From: Siphonodentalium dalli
Lineage: Eukaryota; Mollusca; Scaphopoda; Gadilida; Siphonodentaliidae
DNA: 64,000 bases
Assembly (NCBI GenBank): GCA_032622095.1
Contig: CP136066.1
Location: 132,651,917 to 132,715,916 of the forward strand
Direction of reading: 5' to 3'
Shown here: positions 24,217 to 35,777 of the stretch, piece by piece
How the letters are laid out: the number at the start of each line of letters is the position of its first letter
Position numbering within the stretch: the stretch's first letter is position 1
Made by a program: the position numbers and the translations under genes
The notes under the pieces: model-generated
What the model was told of the DNA's origin: nothing
Seen by the model: the letters and a program-made list of their open reading frames with translations, nothing else
Databases searched by the model: none

Positions 24217-25037
24217 ACTTCATAGAATCCAAAACGCGTGTACAGATTGAGATCAAATTTCGTATGTAAGTGTAAAATCCCACCGACCCCGCCGTAGTCG
24301 TGTTTTCGAGAAGCTCCGAGCACCCTTTATCCACTCCCAAATCACCGCAAAGGCACGGCGGGGGGGGTTAAGGCAATAACGCTCTTTATATATACCTTAT
24401 ACGGAGGTTTTAACAATCAACGCTCTTTATTGCAATGGACGTGGCTAAACGATACCCCATGCGTCCGATGCGGATTCCAATGGACGTGGCTAAACGACTG
24501 ACCCCATGCGTCCGAAATACGGATGCGGACGAAATGCAACTAAAAAGGCAGAATTGATCTAAGAGCTCGAAATATTATGCAGAGGGATTTCACGACGGGA
24601 TTAATTGACTGTCCGCTCTGAAGTTTAGGACGGGGAGGACGGGTACCATGAATTAACTCATTGAAAAACAAAGAATGCGTTATCTCGCAAATGGGTGGAG
24701 CTATCGACTTGAAATTTGCTATGTGAATGTATCTTGCACGGATACAAATTTTACCGGGTGGCCGAGTCCGTGCGACGCCAGCTTCGCGCATGCGCAGACG
24801 AGATCTCGGAAACCGGTGGAGCTATCGACTTGAAATTTGGTATGTGAATGTATCTTGCCCCGGGTACGAATTTTATCGGGTCGCCGAGCCCGTGCGACGC
24901 AAGCTTCGCGCATGCGCAGACCAGATCTCTGAAACGGGTGGAGCTATCGACTTGAAATTTGGTTAAATTAAAAAAATGTCATGTTTCTGAAACAAAGCCA
25001 TGAGACGAATGGCGCCAGTGGCGGGCTAACCTGCTAG
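24152..25037 (+). mobile_element. Helitron family H2, copy c
   Basis: Counterpart of 20505-21387. It differs mainly in TA/TG leader length and a few substitutions. The NRF1-like sites are at 24785-24796 and 24907-24918. Confidence 0.82.
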
Positions 25038-26402
25038 TACTATATATTTTGAGACTTCGTATATATATATATGTATGTGTGTACTTCATAGAATCCAAAA
25101 CGTGTGTAAAGATTGAGCTCAAACTTCCTATGTAAGTGTCAAATCCCACCGACACGACCGTGGTCGCGGTTTAGAGAAGCTCAGAGCACCCGTTCTCCAA
25201 TCTCAAATCACCGCAAAGGCACGGCGGGGGTTAATCAAGTGATTATTTAATGAGCGTTTGTTTTTGACGCATCTCTATAAAGAGCGTCTGTTTCCCATTC
25301 AACGTTATTCGCATCTGCAGAGTTATACGGTAAAATTGACTGCATTTCCTATGCGGGGAGATTTATTGGATGTAGTACTCTTACAACATCATTGTTATAG
25401 TATGTATGACACTTAGGTCAGGGCTTGGGGGGGGGGGTAGTTATAGGCATAATGCTTCTCAGAAATCCCGGTTACAAACCAACACTCACAATTTCGTATT
25501 TACGCAAACGTTATCGCTCGAAAGCAGAGAGAAAGTGCTTTCCTATTTTTAGAACGCAACACATGTTTACGTCGCGTTGGGGTTCACCACGGGGACTATT
25601 GACCAACACTCACAATTTCGTCTTTTGCATCAGATACCAACACCTCGACCGATCGGATATATGTGTGTATGTGTGTATATATGTGGGTACTTCATAGAAT
25701 CGAAAACGCGTGTAGGAACGGGCATCCCCACGGCAATGTCGGCTTATAAGACATCTTTACTACACATGACAGCCGATGGACAATTGGTCTCTATATATGT
25801 ACCAAAATTACGCCGCGTTGGTGACTGGGAAATTCCAGGGAATGCCGATTGAGCTCAAACTTGCTACCTACGGGAAGTGTCATATATATGAGTGTGTCCT
25901 TTATAGACTCGAACCGATTGAGCTCAAACTTGCTAAATATTGACTGGGAAATTACAGGGAATGCCGATTGAGCTCAAAATTGCTACCTACGGGAAGTGTC
26001 ATATATATGTGTGTGTGTCCTTTATAGACTCGAACCGATTGAGCTCAAACTTGCTAAATACGGGAAGTGTCATGGACGGGTTCATTGAAAAACTAAAAAA
26101 AATCGGGTAAAATTGAAAAACAAAATTAAAAAGGCACAATTAACTCCTTGAAAAACAAAACAAAATCGGGTAAAATTTAAAAACAAAAAATTAAATTAAA
26201 AAATTAAAAAGGCACAATTAACTCATTGAAAAACAAAAAAATTAACTCATTGAAAAACAAAAAATTAAATTAAAATTGTCATGTTTCTGACTATTGCCGA
26301 AATTTGGTGCAAATGCAGCACAAGTGTCTCGGAACCTGTTGCAATTGCTTTTTCGAACAAAGCCATGGGACGAATGCCGCCAGTGGCGGGCTAACCTGCT
26401 AG
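25038..26402 (+). mobile_element. Helitron family H2, copy d
   Basis: Counterpart of 21388-22750, ending GGCGGGCTAACCTGCTAG at 26402. The first-copy equivalent reads GGCGGCCTAACC, one of the few differences between the two. Confidence 0.8.
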
Positions 26403-26983
26403 TCTATTATATATATTGGAAGATCTGTCTGTGTGTGTGTCTGTCTGTGTGCCGAGCCGATTTCGATGAAACTTGGTACGTGGGGGTATTTCCGGCCGGG
26501 GACTGGCATAGGCCTATTAATTTGCCCGTGCGACGTGACCTTGACCTTGAAATCGGGTAATTTCAAGGTCAAACGCCCGAATATCACGGGATTTCGATGA
26601 AACTTGGTATGTGAGGATATTATCGGCCGGAGAGTGGCATAAACCTATTCATTTGCCCGTGCGACATGACCTTGACCTTGAAATCGGGTAAATTCAAGGT
26701 CAAACGCCCGAATATCACGGGATTTCGATGAAACTTGGTATGTGGGGGTACTTTCGTATGGGGAGTCTCATAGGCATATTCATTTGCCCGTGCGACGTGA
26801 CATTGACCTTCAAAATGATCAATTCAAGGTCAAATCGGGTAAAACCAAATGGCTTTCGACGGGCACGTTTGTCGGGTACTTTTGTCCGGGCAGTGTTTTG
26901 GACTGGTCAAATCGTGACCCCACTTGACCTTCAAAATAGACAATTCAAGGTCAAAGCCCGGACGAAGTCGGGTCACCTTCTAG
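26403..26983 (+). mobile_element. Helitron family H1, copy e
   Basis: Counterpart of 22751-23297 that keeps the segment GGGTACTTTTGTCCGGGCAG missing from copy c at the duplication junction. It ends CTAG at 26980-26983. Confidence 0.8.
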
Positions 26984-27773
26984 TCTATTATATATTTTGG
27001 AAGATCTGTTTGTGTGTGTGTGAGTGTGTGTGTAATCGATGATCTCGAAAACGGCCGACCCGATTTCGATGAAACTTGGTATGTGGGGATATGTTCGACC
27101 GGGGAGTAACATAGGCATATTAATTTTCAGATCCGATGTCAACTTTTCACGTGCCGAGGTCAAATCTGTTTTTACGCTGTGTTACGGGACTTTCATTTGA
27201 GTTCGGTGCTTACAAATCGATTCGAAACAGCGCGAATAATAAAATGCCAGTCATAATAATGACACTGTGAGAATCTTTCGTGTTTCCTCTTTCCAACGAT
27301 ATATAATGCGTATGTATCCGTTTTAGTTATCTGCCTCAATTATCAAGAAGAAGTGGTACTATTTTCCATCAGGATAAAAACAATGCGTAACTTCTATGAC
27401 GTCGTTAGAGGTCATAACGTTAGATCACGTTAACGCTTAACCGGCCGATGCATTTGACTGTTTCAGACGTCTTGGCGATATCTCGGGCACCGATGGTAAT
27501 TTATCTTTACGTTGAAACTTGATAATTAATGAGCGTGTGTATATGAGGCGCGTTTATATACTTGAGTGGAAATCAAATCGGGTTAAACTGGCGGATTTTT
27601 ACGGACGAAATTTGATGCATAGGGTATCTCGGTATCCGCTGGGCCGATTTCCCTGTATCCGCTGGGCCGATTTCCACCATTTTTGGGGTGTTGGTGTTTG
27701 ACCCCACCTGACCTTGACCTTCAAAATGGTCAATTCAAGGTCAAAGCCCGGACGAAGTCGGGTCACCTTCTAT
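26984..27773 (+). mobile_element. Helitron family H1, copy f (end of first array)
   Basis: It begins TCTATTATATATTTTGG after CTAG. The body is like copy a, and the last hairpin CCCGGACGAAGTCGGG is followed by TCACCTTCTAT instead of CTAG. This final copy either has a mutated terminus or is where the array joins host DNA. Confidence 0.75.
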
Positions 27774-28359
27774 ATATAGATGAACATCTTAATCAGCATG
27801 ACAATTCTCTATCTCTGATCTCAAAACGTTTGTCAATAAAATAAAAATTAATTGTCAGTATAACTTGGCAATACACTTCTGGAAACTTCCAATGACCACG
27901 AACGGCTAACATCTACCTGTGAATTTGTGACATTACAGTTCGTTTTGTTTTACAATGTGGCTTCAAGCACTTATCATTTGACAAGACGTATCAATAAAAC
28001 AATAATTTAATATATAGTCACATCGTGAAACCTCAGTCTTTTTAGAATGGGTTCGTTAGACACAGCAGACTGCATATTATTGGTGACATTACAAAACGAT
28101 GACACACACTTCTGCCAATTACTGTATTTGGAGACATAACTATATCGTAAATTGCAGCTATTATATAGATTACTGATAGTTACAATGAATTAAACCTGAG
28201 TGTGTATCTTCACATATAGTGGCTCCCGGTCGCCATTAAGTAATATTATATCCGAGCAATTTATCCATAGGGTTCAGTGTTAAATTTTGATCGTAACTGT
28301 AGACAACGAGAATCTTCTGATCAAATCTAATTTTTCTAAACAACGTCTTAGTTGTATGC
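27774..28359. other. Unassigned sequence with a locally duplicated segment at its end
   Basis: No gene is seen. The last ~105 bases (TGTTAAATTTTGATC, ACTGTAGACAACGAGAATC) recur in diverged form at about 29882-29975, giving an empty-site comparison for the next element. Confidence 0.6.
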
Positions 28360-28362
28360 TTA

Positions 28363-29792
28363 CCCTCGGAACAAACGTCGCACTACCAATAAATGCGAGT
28401 AGACGCACTACCGACGAAGAATGCGTGTGGGCAACACGAATCTAATTGCTGATGCGTCTGAGATCCGTGTTTGAAACAAACGTCGCATCACCGTCGACTC
28501 GAATTTATATCGTAGAAATGCAAACGAGCTGCATAATGATATGCCAATGAGGGAATTCCAATTGAAACTGGAAAACACCAACGAGCATGACGTAATTTGT
28601 GGTATTTGACTTCGAGTCGACGAAAGTGCGACGTTTGTTTCAAATTAAATGCGAGTAGACGCACTAAATACATATTTATTCCGTTTGGATATACCCGCTA
28701 CTATGCATGGACGTGTGCAAATTTCACATCAACGATGGGTTGAAATTGTTCTTGTAATTTGATTTTCCAACAATGAATTATTGGGGAATTTGTTGTTTTC
28801 AGACCATCTTTTGCGTATTTTCCTACTTTTGGTCCAAAATTTTGACTGAAATGGCCATCAGTCGGGAAGCTTGTGTCCTGGTCCCTCGTGACCACCGTGG
28901 CCAGCCAAAAAAAAAACTGCTAATTATTTTCCAATGCTTATGTTCAAAATTATGAACTTAAATGGTCATCAGTTGGAAATTTTCCAACCTTCGTGGGGGT
29001 TGTCAGGTTGGACATTTCCAACAATTGGAAAGCTTGAGGCCAGTCTAGATGCTATAGGTTTTGCGATTTTCATGTTCAGATTTCAAAACATTTCTCCCAC
29101 CGTGCCCAACTATGATAGGTTTTTCAGGTTCAGATCTCAAATTTGTCTCTACTGGCATGAACCATGTTCACCCAGTGCATGATCACATGTCTACTGATCC
29201 AGGCATGTGAAGGAACAGCCAAGCGGGGGTGCAAATTGAATTACGCAAATTTATTAGCCCCACAAGGGAGACCTTCAAGCTATACGTCCCTGCCGGCCAT
29301 GTTTATTTTACGCATACTGGCGCAATATTCTGTTATCCCGCGTTGACATCAACTTGCTATATCTATTGTTAAAAAGGCACAACGTTTTCGTATAAACCAT
29401 AAACTGGACCTGACTTCTTTCAGACAAGTTCAGAGCAAAATACCACCTATAGAATCATGTCCGACCTAAAATATGTGTCAAATACCTACGAAATAGCGAT
29501 ATTAAAACAATAAGTTCCATTCCTCAGAATATTGACATTAAGTTCATCACTTGGAAGTCAAAGGCCACATTTTCTCACTAAATTTTACGTTTTAGAGTTG
29601 ATATATAAGTTCAATGATATTTTAGCCGTTTTGACCAAAACCCTCATGAACGCTTTGTGCCATTTTAAGAAATCATTTAGATTCGTCTTGAATTAAATGC
29701 GACGTTTGTTTCAACAGACGAATTTAGAATTAAACTCGAGTTTAATTCGAATTGAATTCGAGTCGTCGGTAGTGCGACGTTTGTTCCAAGGG
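28363..29792. mobile_element. Harbinger-like element (1430 bp, TTA target duplication)
   Basis: Both ends contain GGAACAAACGTCGCACTACC in inverted orientation (left from about 28368, right up to 29787). The outermost bases are CCC on the left and GGG on the right, flanked by TTA (28360-28362, 29793-29795). The duplicated host segment at 29882-30000 runs through the equivalent point without interruption, so the ends are directly defined. A 3-bp TWA duplication is typical of PIF/Harbinger, hence the label. No transposase or Myb-like ORF is recognised. Confidence 0.72.
28471..28641. mobile_element. Nested ~170-bp MITE inside the Harbinger-like element
   Basis: It begins TTGAAACAAACGTCGCATC and ends GTGCGACGTTTGTTTCAA, with GTCGACTCGAA and its complement just inside. 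The flanking word AATGCGAGTAGACGCACTA occurs on both outer sides (28390-28413, 28645-28668). This points to local duplication around the nested unit. Confidence 0.55.
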
Positions 29793-29795
29793 TTA

Positions 29796-31075
29796 GTATT
29801 TTTAGAAATTTTAATTCGCGCATATCACCATACGTAAAACGGCGCCATTTATCCAAAATACTAAAATCTCCATAGGTATCAATGTTAAATTTTGATCACA
29901 ACTGTAGACAGCAAGAATCAACTGATCACACCATTTTTCAAAAATATGTTTCAGCTTTATACTTAGTAGTTGTGAGAAATTTCAAATCGCGCCGATCACC
30001 ATACGTCAAATGGCACCATCTATCATTTTCTCAAAATATGAAACGATCTCTGAATGATGTTGACCTCGATTTAGGCCGACCCGTCAAAATTCAAGAATGG
30101 AAACAAGTCAATCCTGAAAATACATCGCTATAAAGTGGTCTACGTGGTTTTATAGACATAATAATATAAAATACAGTAATATAAGATTAAATAGACATAA
30201 AAACAAACTTGAAATATCGAAAATGACTGTTTGGCAGAGTTATATTATATATTAGCTTTGGTGAACCGGTAGTACAGTTACTTCATTCTACGGAAGTATA
30301 CATAGCGGCAGATAACTCTGGCGAGTGGCACATCGGTGCTTATAGGCGAGGTGTCAGACGAGGTGAGGTGTCACAGAGCCGGGAAGTTATGGCACTATTA
30401 TTTTCGTATAGGTAAACTATTGTAGTTGTGTGATCCGGATGTTGCACGGACCTAATAGGACGCTTTTTAGTTTTATGGTCGATATCCCGATGCTACCCTT
30501 CTGTAAATTAGGCATATATTTAGGATACCCCTATTTTATAAAACACACCTATACCCCTCATTCAAATGAGAAATTGTGCAATATTCATCAGTTTTCGCGA
30601 TGGTGGGATGACAAGTAACCAAAGATATGATGAAATTAGCAGAAGCCTGCCAATCGAGTGACGTTGTCATCTCGTTCTAAATGTCACTTGCCGTAAATGC
30701 TCCTCGATTCAATCAAAGTGATCCGATTCAATTCTTCTGAAAATATATCTAGCAAAGATACCTCTATAATGTTTATATCATTGCAAACTAATGCCAATAT
30801 ACTACAAACTGACGCTTCATATTGGTCCATGGGACCTATTGGGGTGGAATAATGAGGAAAATGCTACCCCTCCCCCAAAAACGAAAAATCGGACTTATGC
30901 CACAGAGTTCCATAATGCGACTTTATTTTCATGCAAATGGAGTCAAGGATGTCTTGTGAGATTATGGTCAATGACAAAACGATGCCTCATTAATTTTTGA
31001 AAGTAGCAGAATAACTCATACGGCCTCAAGTTAAATTTCACCCCCCCCCCCCCTTGCCCAAACACACCAATTCAG
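29796..31075. other. Unassigned sequence upstream of the candidate gene
   Basis: No convincing exon or repeat apart from the duplicated segment 29796-29980. A C tract (about 31040-31053) followed by CCAATTCAG at 31067-31075 could serve as polypyrimidine tract and acceptor for the exon beginning at 31076. Confidence 0.4.
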
Positions 31076-31317
31076 ATGATATGTACCATCACCCCCCGTT
31101 CCACAAAAGGTGGTGAGAAATCCAGACATACCTGCATCGCAATATTCAACTCAGAGGACTGTGAAGATTTTGTCAATTCCATGTTATTACGGGCTGCCAT
31201 GGAACTGAAGAGTGACGTGATCAAATTCCCAGATGTGATCAAATTTCCAGGATTGTCATCGGTAATTTTTTTTTCAACAAAACAACGTGATTGTGGTAGT
31301 CTTCAACATTTAGCAAG
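31076..31317 (+). CDS. Candidate upstream exon of a Cys/His-rich protein gene
   Basis: An 80-codon open segment ends at AAG immediately before GTGAGT (31318), a consensus donor. If joined to the acceptor CAG at 32017-32019, the codon AG+T gives Ser and the frame continues uninterrupted into the 32020 exon. The sequence contains FNSEDCEDFVNSMLLRAAME and a small internal duplication (DVIKFP twice). The start is uncertain: ATG at 31076 follows CAG, so it may be internal rather than the initiator. The product is not recognised. The in-frame splice is seen; its use is inferred. Confidence 0.4.
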
Positions 31318-32019
31318 GTGAGTACATGTATATTTAAATTACAAGAGCATATAGTACCACAACTCCCCCATCATGCCCCATGCCACCCACTGACATGCAT
31401 ACAAGCGTGATAATATAAACCAAAAATAATTCGGGTTGACAACTTAGTTCTAAGGTCACCCTCGATTGTTCTACAAAACTACGGAAAGCCAGAATAACCA
31501 TAAAATATCTTGTCAATCCCGGTCTAAGTCACGTTTCTTTGGACAATGGACATGTTTTGTTAAACCCCACCTGGCCACCCCAAATGGTTTCGAATGGGAA
31601 ATACAGTGGACTCCATGTGTATCCATGATGTACATGTAGGTCCATACACGCATATGTACGGCATCTGTCCGGGGCTTAATTAAAATACCTTTACTGAAAT
31701 ATTAATGCATATTACATGGTCACGCAAACAAGAATGCGATTCCGTTTTATTTGCGCCTATTGCACAAGAGTTACGTGCATGGTCGTTTACACATTTCTCA
31801 ATCATTAAAATCGATGAATGATGCAAAATTATGCAATTGTGTTGTTTTCTTAATGGGGCATCTTACACTCGTTTTTGACATATTTTACCGCTTTTCGCGC
31901 AATACATAATTTTACCCCACATCAGTGTACGTTGCCACTTTAGTGCTGATGTTTTGTATATATTATGTGTGTTTTTCAAAATTCTAAGTTTTAATCAGGT
32001 CGTTCTTCTGTCTTTTCAG

Positions 32020-32800
32020 TGAATACAGACAATATGTCAAAAGCGAAAAAGAGGAAGACCGAAGATCATCTAGTGTGCAGCTAGTTATTCATTATCCTGG
32101 ACTGACAACCAAAGGCATGAGTCTAACTCCACTCACAAACGACAGCTACCAAAAGATTCTGGAATGTAGAGACAATCTTCTGGCGCACGTCGACGGGAAC
32201 AAGCACCGAACCCACTGTGATTCGATACCTGCAGTGGGATTTGACTCGAGTAAACATGGTTATCATCGCTCATGTAACACCAAGTTTTCTCATGTTAGAA
32301 ATACAAATATCGTAACGGAACCCTCTCAGTCTGGCAGTTATTGTCTTCGACAAAGCACAACGTCGGCAACGGTAACACGTGGCAATCTTTTCCCCGAGGA
32401 GTGCGGAATATGTGACAAACTGGTGATAACACACAGCAGAAAGAAACAGATACCGTCAAATATTATGTGCAAGACTGCAGAGATGTCAATGAAGCGTGCT
32501 GCACTGCATCACAAGGGCGAACACATGATCGCAAGAATCGGATCTGAAGACTTGATCGCACGCGAGTTCCGAAAACATGATGTTTGTTATAAAGGGTACA
32601 CGCGTCCACTCAGTGTTGATTCTGTTGGGGACGATTCGACAACGGACGAGTTAACTGTCGATTCGTACTCAGAGGTGTGCACGTTCGTTGACAATCACAT
32701 TCTCAAACACCACCAGAGCATACCAATGGCCTGTGTTCTGGTATCAGCGACAGACGTTACCGACATAAGCTTAAAAAAGACTGAAAGAGACATATGGTGA
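32020..32800 (+). CDS. Candidate exon encoding a Cys/His-rich zinc-binding-like protein, family of unknown function
   Basis: This is the longest non-LINE ORF in the window. The frame opens at the acceptor TTTTCAG (32013-32019), passes through EYRQYVKSEKEEDRRSSSVQ and stops at TGA 32798. Two Cys/His clusters are visible: HGYHRSC after a distal Cys, and CGIC about 70 residues before KHDVCYKGYTR. The pattern CxxC ... EDLIARE ... HxxC resembles a domain common in multi-copy uncharacterised invertebrate proteins, recalled rather than searched. It is likely a zinc-stabilised module; nothing more can be assigned. GGTGATAG at the stop could be a donor for a further exon, but none was found, so the gene may be partial or decayed. 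No intact initiator ATG lies in this exon's frame near its start. Confidence 0.5.
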
Positions 32801-34859
32801 TAGAATCCTGTTTGCTACTATCGACCCACAGCAACCACAATTTCCAACTAAATGAGGATTATCTTTGCAATATTATTCCAAAATGCCCAATTTTGTTGGA
32901 TATATACCTTTAGTCATCAATCTAGATATTTGGAAAAGAAGATCTGCTAGCAAATATTCTAATTCAGTGTGTGAAAACGTCTAAAATAGGCGAAAATATT
33001 TGAAAATTCTAAGAAAGTACTTGTAGTAGCATTTCTCCGAAGAAAGGCAAATCCTCGAGTACAGGCTTACGCACTGTGATTGTTACCGCGACAAAATTTC
33101 GAATTAAATGGCGCCAAGAACATTCTTCGGTTCGGTAGTGATGTTCGGGAATCTTCGGGGGAACTTATCACCGAGTGATGTTCGGGAATATTCGGGGGAT
33201 CTTAGCTAGGGAAGAATTACAACCTTGCATCCAGACAACACAGAATCTGTTCTCTCGAAAAATAAGCCCATTTGTGGCCAAGGTTGCTCCTCGACAACCG
33301 ATTATACTATCACAATAAAAGAAGATGCATGCATCAGATCCCCATGAACTATTTTACAAGATTTAATCACTTATATTTGGAAAGTATTATAAATTTAATA
33401 TATATATATATGTTATCACACAATTAGCCCCTAAATTCGGCCTCATGAGTTAGAAAGACACACGTGTATTACTGGCACGCGCAGTGAATAAGAGCTTAGA
33501 GCAATTATATCGATGGCAACACAAAGTTTTTGGATTCATATTTCAGATGACATTCGCAGTCCAATTGATAAGTCTCAGATACACATAAAAACATTCGAAA
33601 ACTCATCAAAACTCCATAAATGATACGCATATTTACTGCACAGATGATCGGCGTTTGGTGACATCTTCATCTGCGGCGTTAACATCTTTCTGGGCCGACA
33701 GTGGTCCATCTATATCGCGCGGATATTGAAAACGACACTGATTTTTTAAATTCTGTTCAATCATATGCTTCATTGACAGATTCAGCTATATACCGGTATT
33801 TGTTTTGGCAGCGTGGAAGTCCAGGAACTATACTAGTGGGTGGATGTTCTCAAAAATTTGAGTGAGCAAAAGAAAAAACACTATTGAAAAAATTCGCCAA
33901 TTTTTTTTAAATGGTTTGATCTGGGAAAACTGATTTACAGCGGGTGGATAAATACTCCTGTTTCATGTGGGTGGTCATACATATGCGTTGTTCGTTGTCT
34001 GTTTTACGATGAGAAACAAACATATCCCCATATCATATACATGAAAATGACGTCCCCATTTTCTCGGTTTTGGCGATACCCTCGGGTTTGGCGATACCAC
34101 GTACACGGGGGTGATTATGAGTACACCTACCCCATTATCAACGTTCAAAATTTGAGTCAGTTTCTTGAAAAATAATGTGAAATCCAGTAACTGTTGATTG
34201 GCTTAATCAATGTAATCTTATTTTTTTTCCAACATAATTGTTTTAGGAGGAACGTTCAAATTATTACACACATTAAACACTAGTTGTGTTCATTGTTGTT
34301 TATTATATGTGCACAAAAATACCTTTCAAAATGGACAAAAACGTCAAAAAACAGTCCAACATGGCATTTTTTGTCGAAAATATTCAATGCTAAGGATTCA
34401 CAGGGCCATAAACGTTTTTTTTTGGCACAAATGTGTTTAGCAATTCCAACACAGTACATTTAAACTAATATACTTAAGAGGTTTTTCGAAATACAGGGCA
34501 TATGGATATCAATGTATTGAGCTGTATGACTTCACATATAATATGGCATTTCATCATTCCAGTTCTGTGTCAAAAGGCAAATTTGGCTATACAATGGAAC
34601 ACTCATTTTGTTTAAGAACATTTTTGTCTTCTCAATCATAGATGCATAAAGTAATCATTTTTGTGCACAATCTAGTTCGGAAATTAATACAACAGCAAGA
34701 TATCTTCTTTTTCTTTTTAAATACTAGACCATAAAATATGGATTTTAGCTAATTCTTGGAAATTGAGTCTCCGCAATTAGACAAACTGATAACTCGAAAA
34801 ATTCTCAACACGAGGGGAGGGGGTCACAATTAAACTTGGACATTTCGGTCTGGTTCAAG
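32801..34859. other. Unassigned sequence downstream of the candidate gene
   Basis: No further exon is recognised. A two-copy repeat of GTGATGTTCGGGAATNTTCG lies at about 33139-33205. The rest is AT-rich with short homopolymers. Confidence 0.45.
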
Positions 34860-35430
34860 GGGCATGTAAATAAGAGACCAGCCATGAGAACATACACATG
34901 AACTGTTCAAATAGACCCGACAGTGTCCCATGCAATATAAGTCCCCGGGCCACACCAACCCATCTGACGGTTCCATGTGACCTGACTTGGAACATGCACA
35001 TGCCTTTATAAAATAGACCCGAATGTGTCCCATGTTATATAAGTACGTACACCCAACCCCATGTCACCACGTCTCTGCATGTGACCAGTTTGAGAGCATG
35101 CGCATGCAATTTTAAAATAGAATCGACAGTGTCCCAAATAATATGAGTATGCGTGCACCTCAACCTCCTGTCGCCACGTCCCTGTTACCAGTCTTGATAA
35201 CATGCTCATGAAATGTCCAAATAGACCGACATTGCGCCATGCAATATGTACGTACATCCAAACCCTTTGTCGCCGCGTTCCTATACGTGTCAAGTCTTGA
35301 GAAAATGCACATATAGTGTTCACCGCGTCCCTACGTGTAACCAGTCGTGAAAACATGCACGTTAGGTATTCAAACAGACACGACAGTGTCCCGTGCACTA
35401 TAAGTACGCACACCCAACCTCCCATATCGT
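34860..35430. repeat. ~105-bp minisatellite, five to six diverged copies
   Basis: The marker GACAGTGTCCCATGCAATAT recurs in diverged form near 34917, 35025, 35123, 35227 and 35388. It is accompanied by CACGTC-type and GAACATGCACATG words. Copies carry TATATAAGTACG-like words. The 139-aa minus-strand ORF across it is internally repetitive and is not treated as a gene. Confidence 0.8.
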
Positions 35431-35479
35431 CATTTCCCTAGAAGGCTGAGTTTACATTAATATTAACTTCCGCACAAGG

Positions 35480-35690
35480 AATGGCCTGCATGGGTTTTTA
35501 TGAGACACAAGCACTATGCTGCATGGCCACTAAAATTGTCCTAATTAGACGCCACGCGAGCGGTTCTGGCTGTTCGCTTCATTGGCGGCGAACATAATCG
35601 GCGATGGTGACATATCGAGGATATGTGGGGCAATATTCCTTATTACTTCGCGAATCTATATATAGTCGACGTTAGTTCCGCTATACCGAC
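35480..35690 (+). repeat. Partial host repeat flanking the long-TIR element, left side
   Basis: TTGGCCACTAAAAT-like and GCGAATATAGTCGA-like words (here CATGGCCACTAAAAT and TATAGTCGACGTTAGTTCCG) match, in the same orientation, the block at 45925-46640. The big element thus sits within this repeat. Confidence 0.65.
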
Positions 35691-35777
35691 CTATTAGAGG
35701 AGCGGCCAAATCCAAAAAATGGCCTTAGTTTTCGAGATACCCCTACCCTCGGTAGAACAAGTTGAAACCAACTTTTT

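Larger units (their letters stand above)
23222..26874 (+). repeat. Tandem segmental duplication, second unit (~3.65 kb)
   Basis: Near-identical to 19575-23221. At the junction (around 23219-23222) TTTGTCG from the unit end runs directly into TTACCCC from the unit start, sharing TCG microhomology. Confidence 0.93.

Noticed and set aside
35006-35425. 139-aa minus-strand ORF
   Set aside because: It lies entirely in the 105-bp minisatellite and is internally repetitive.
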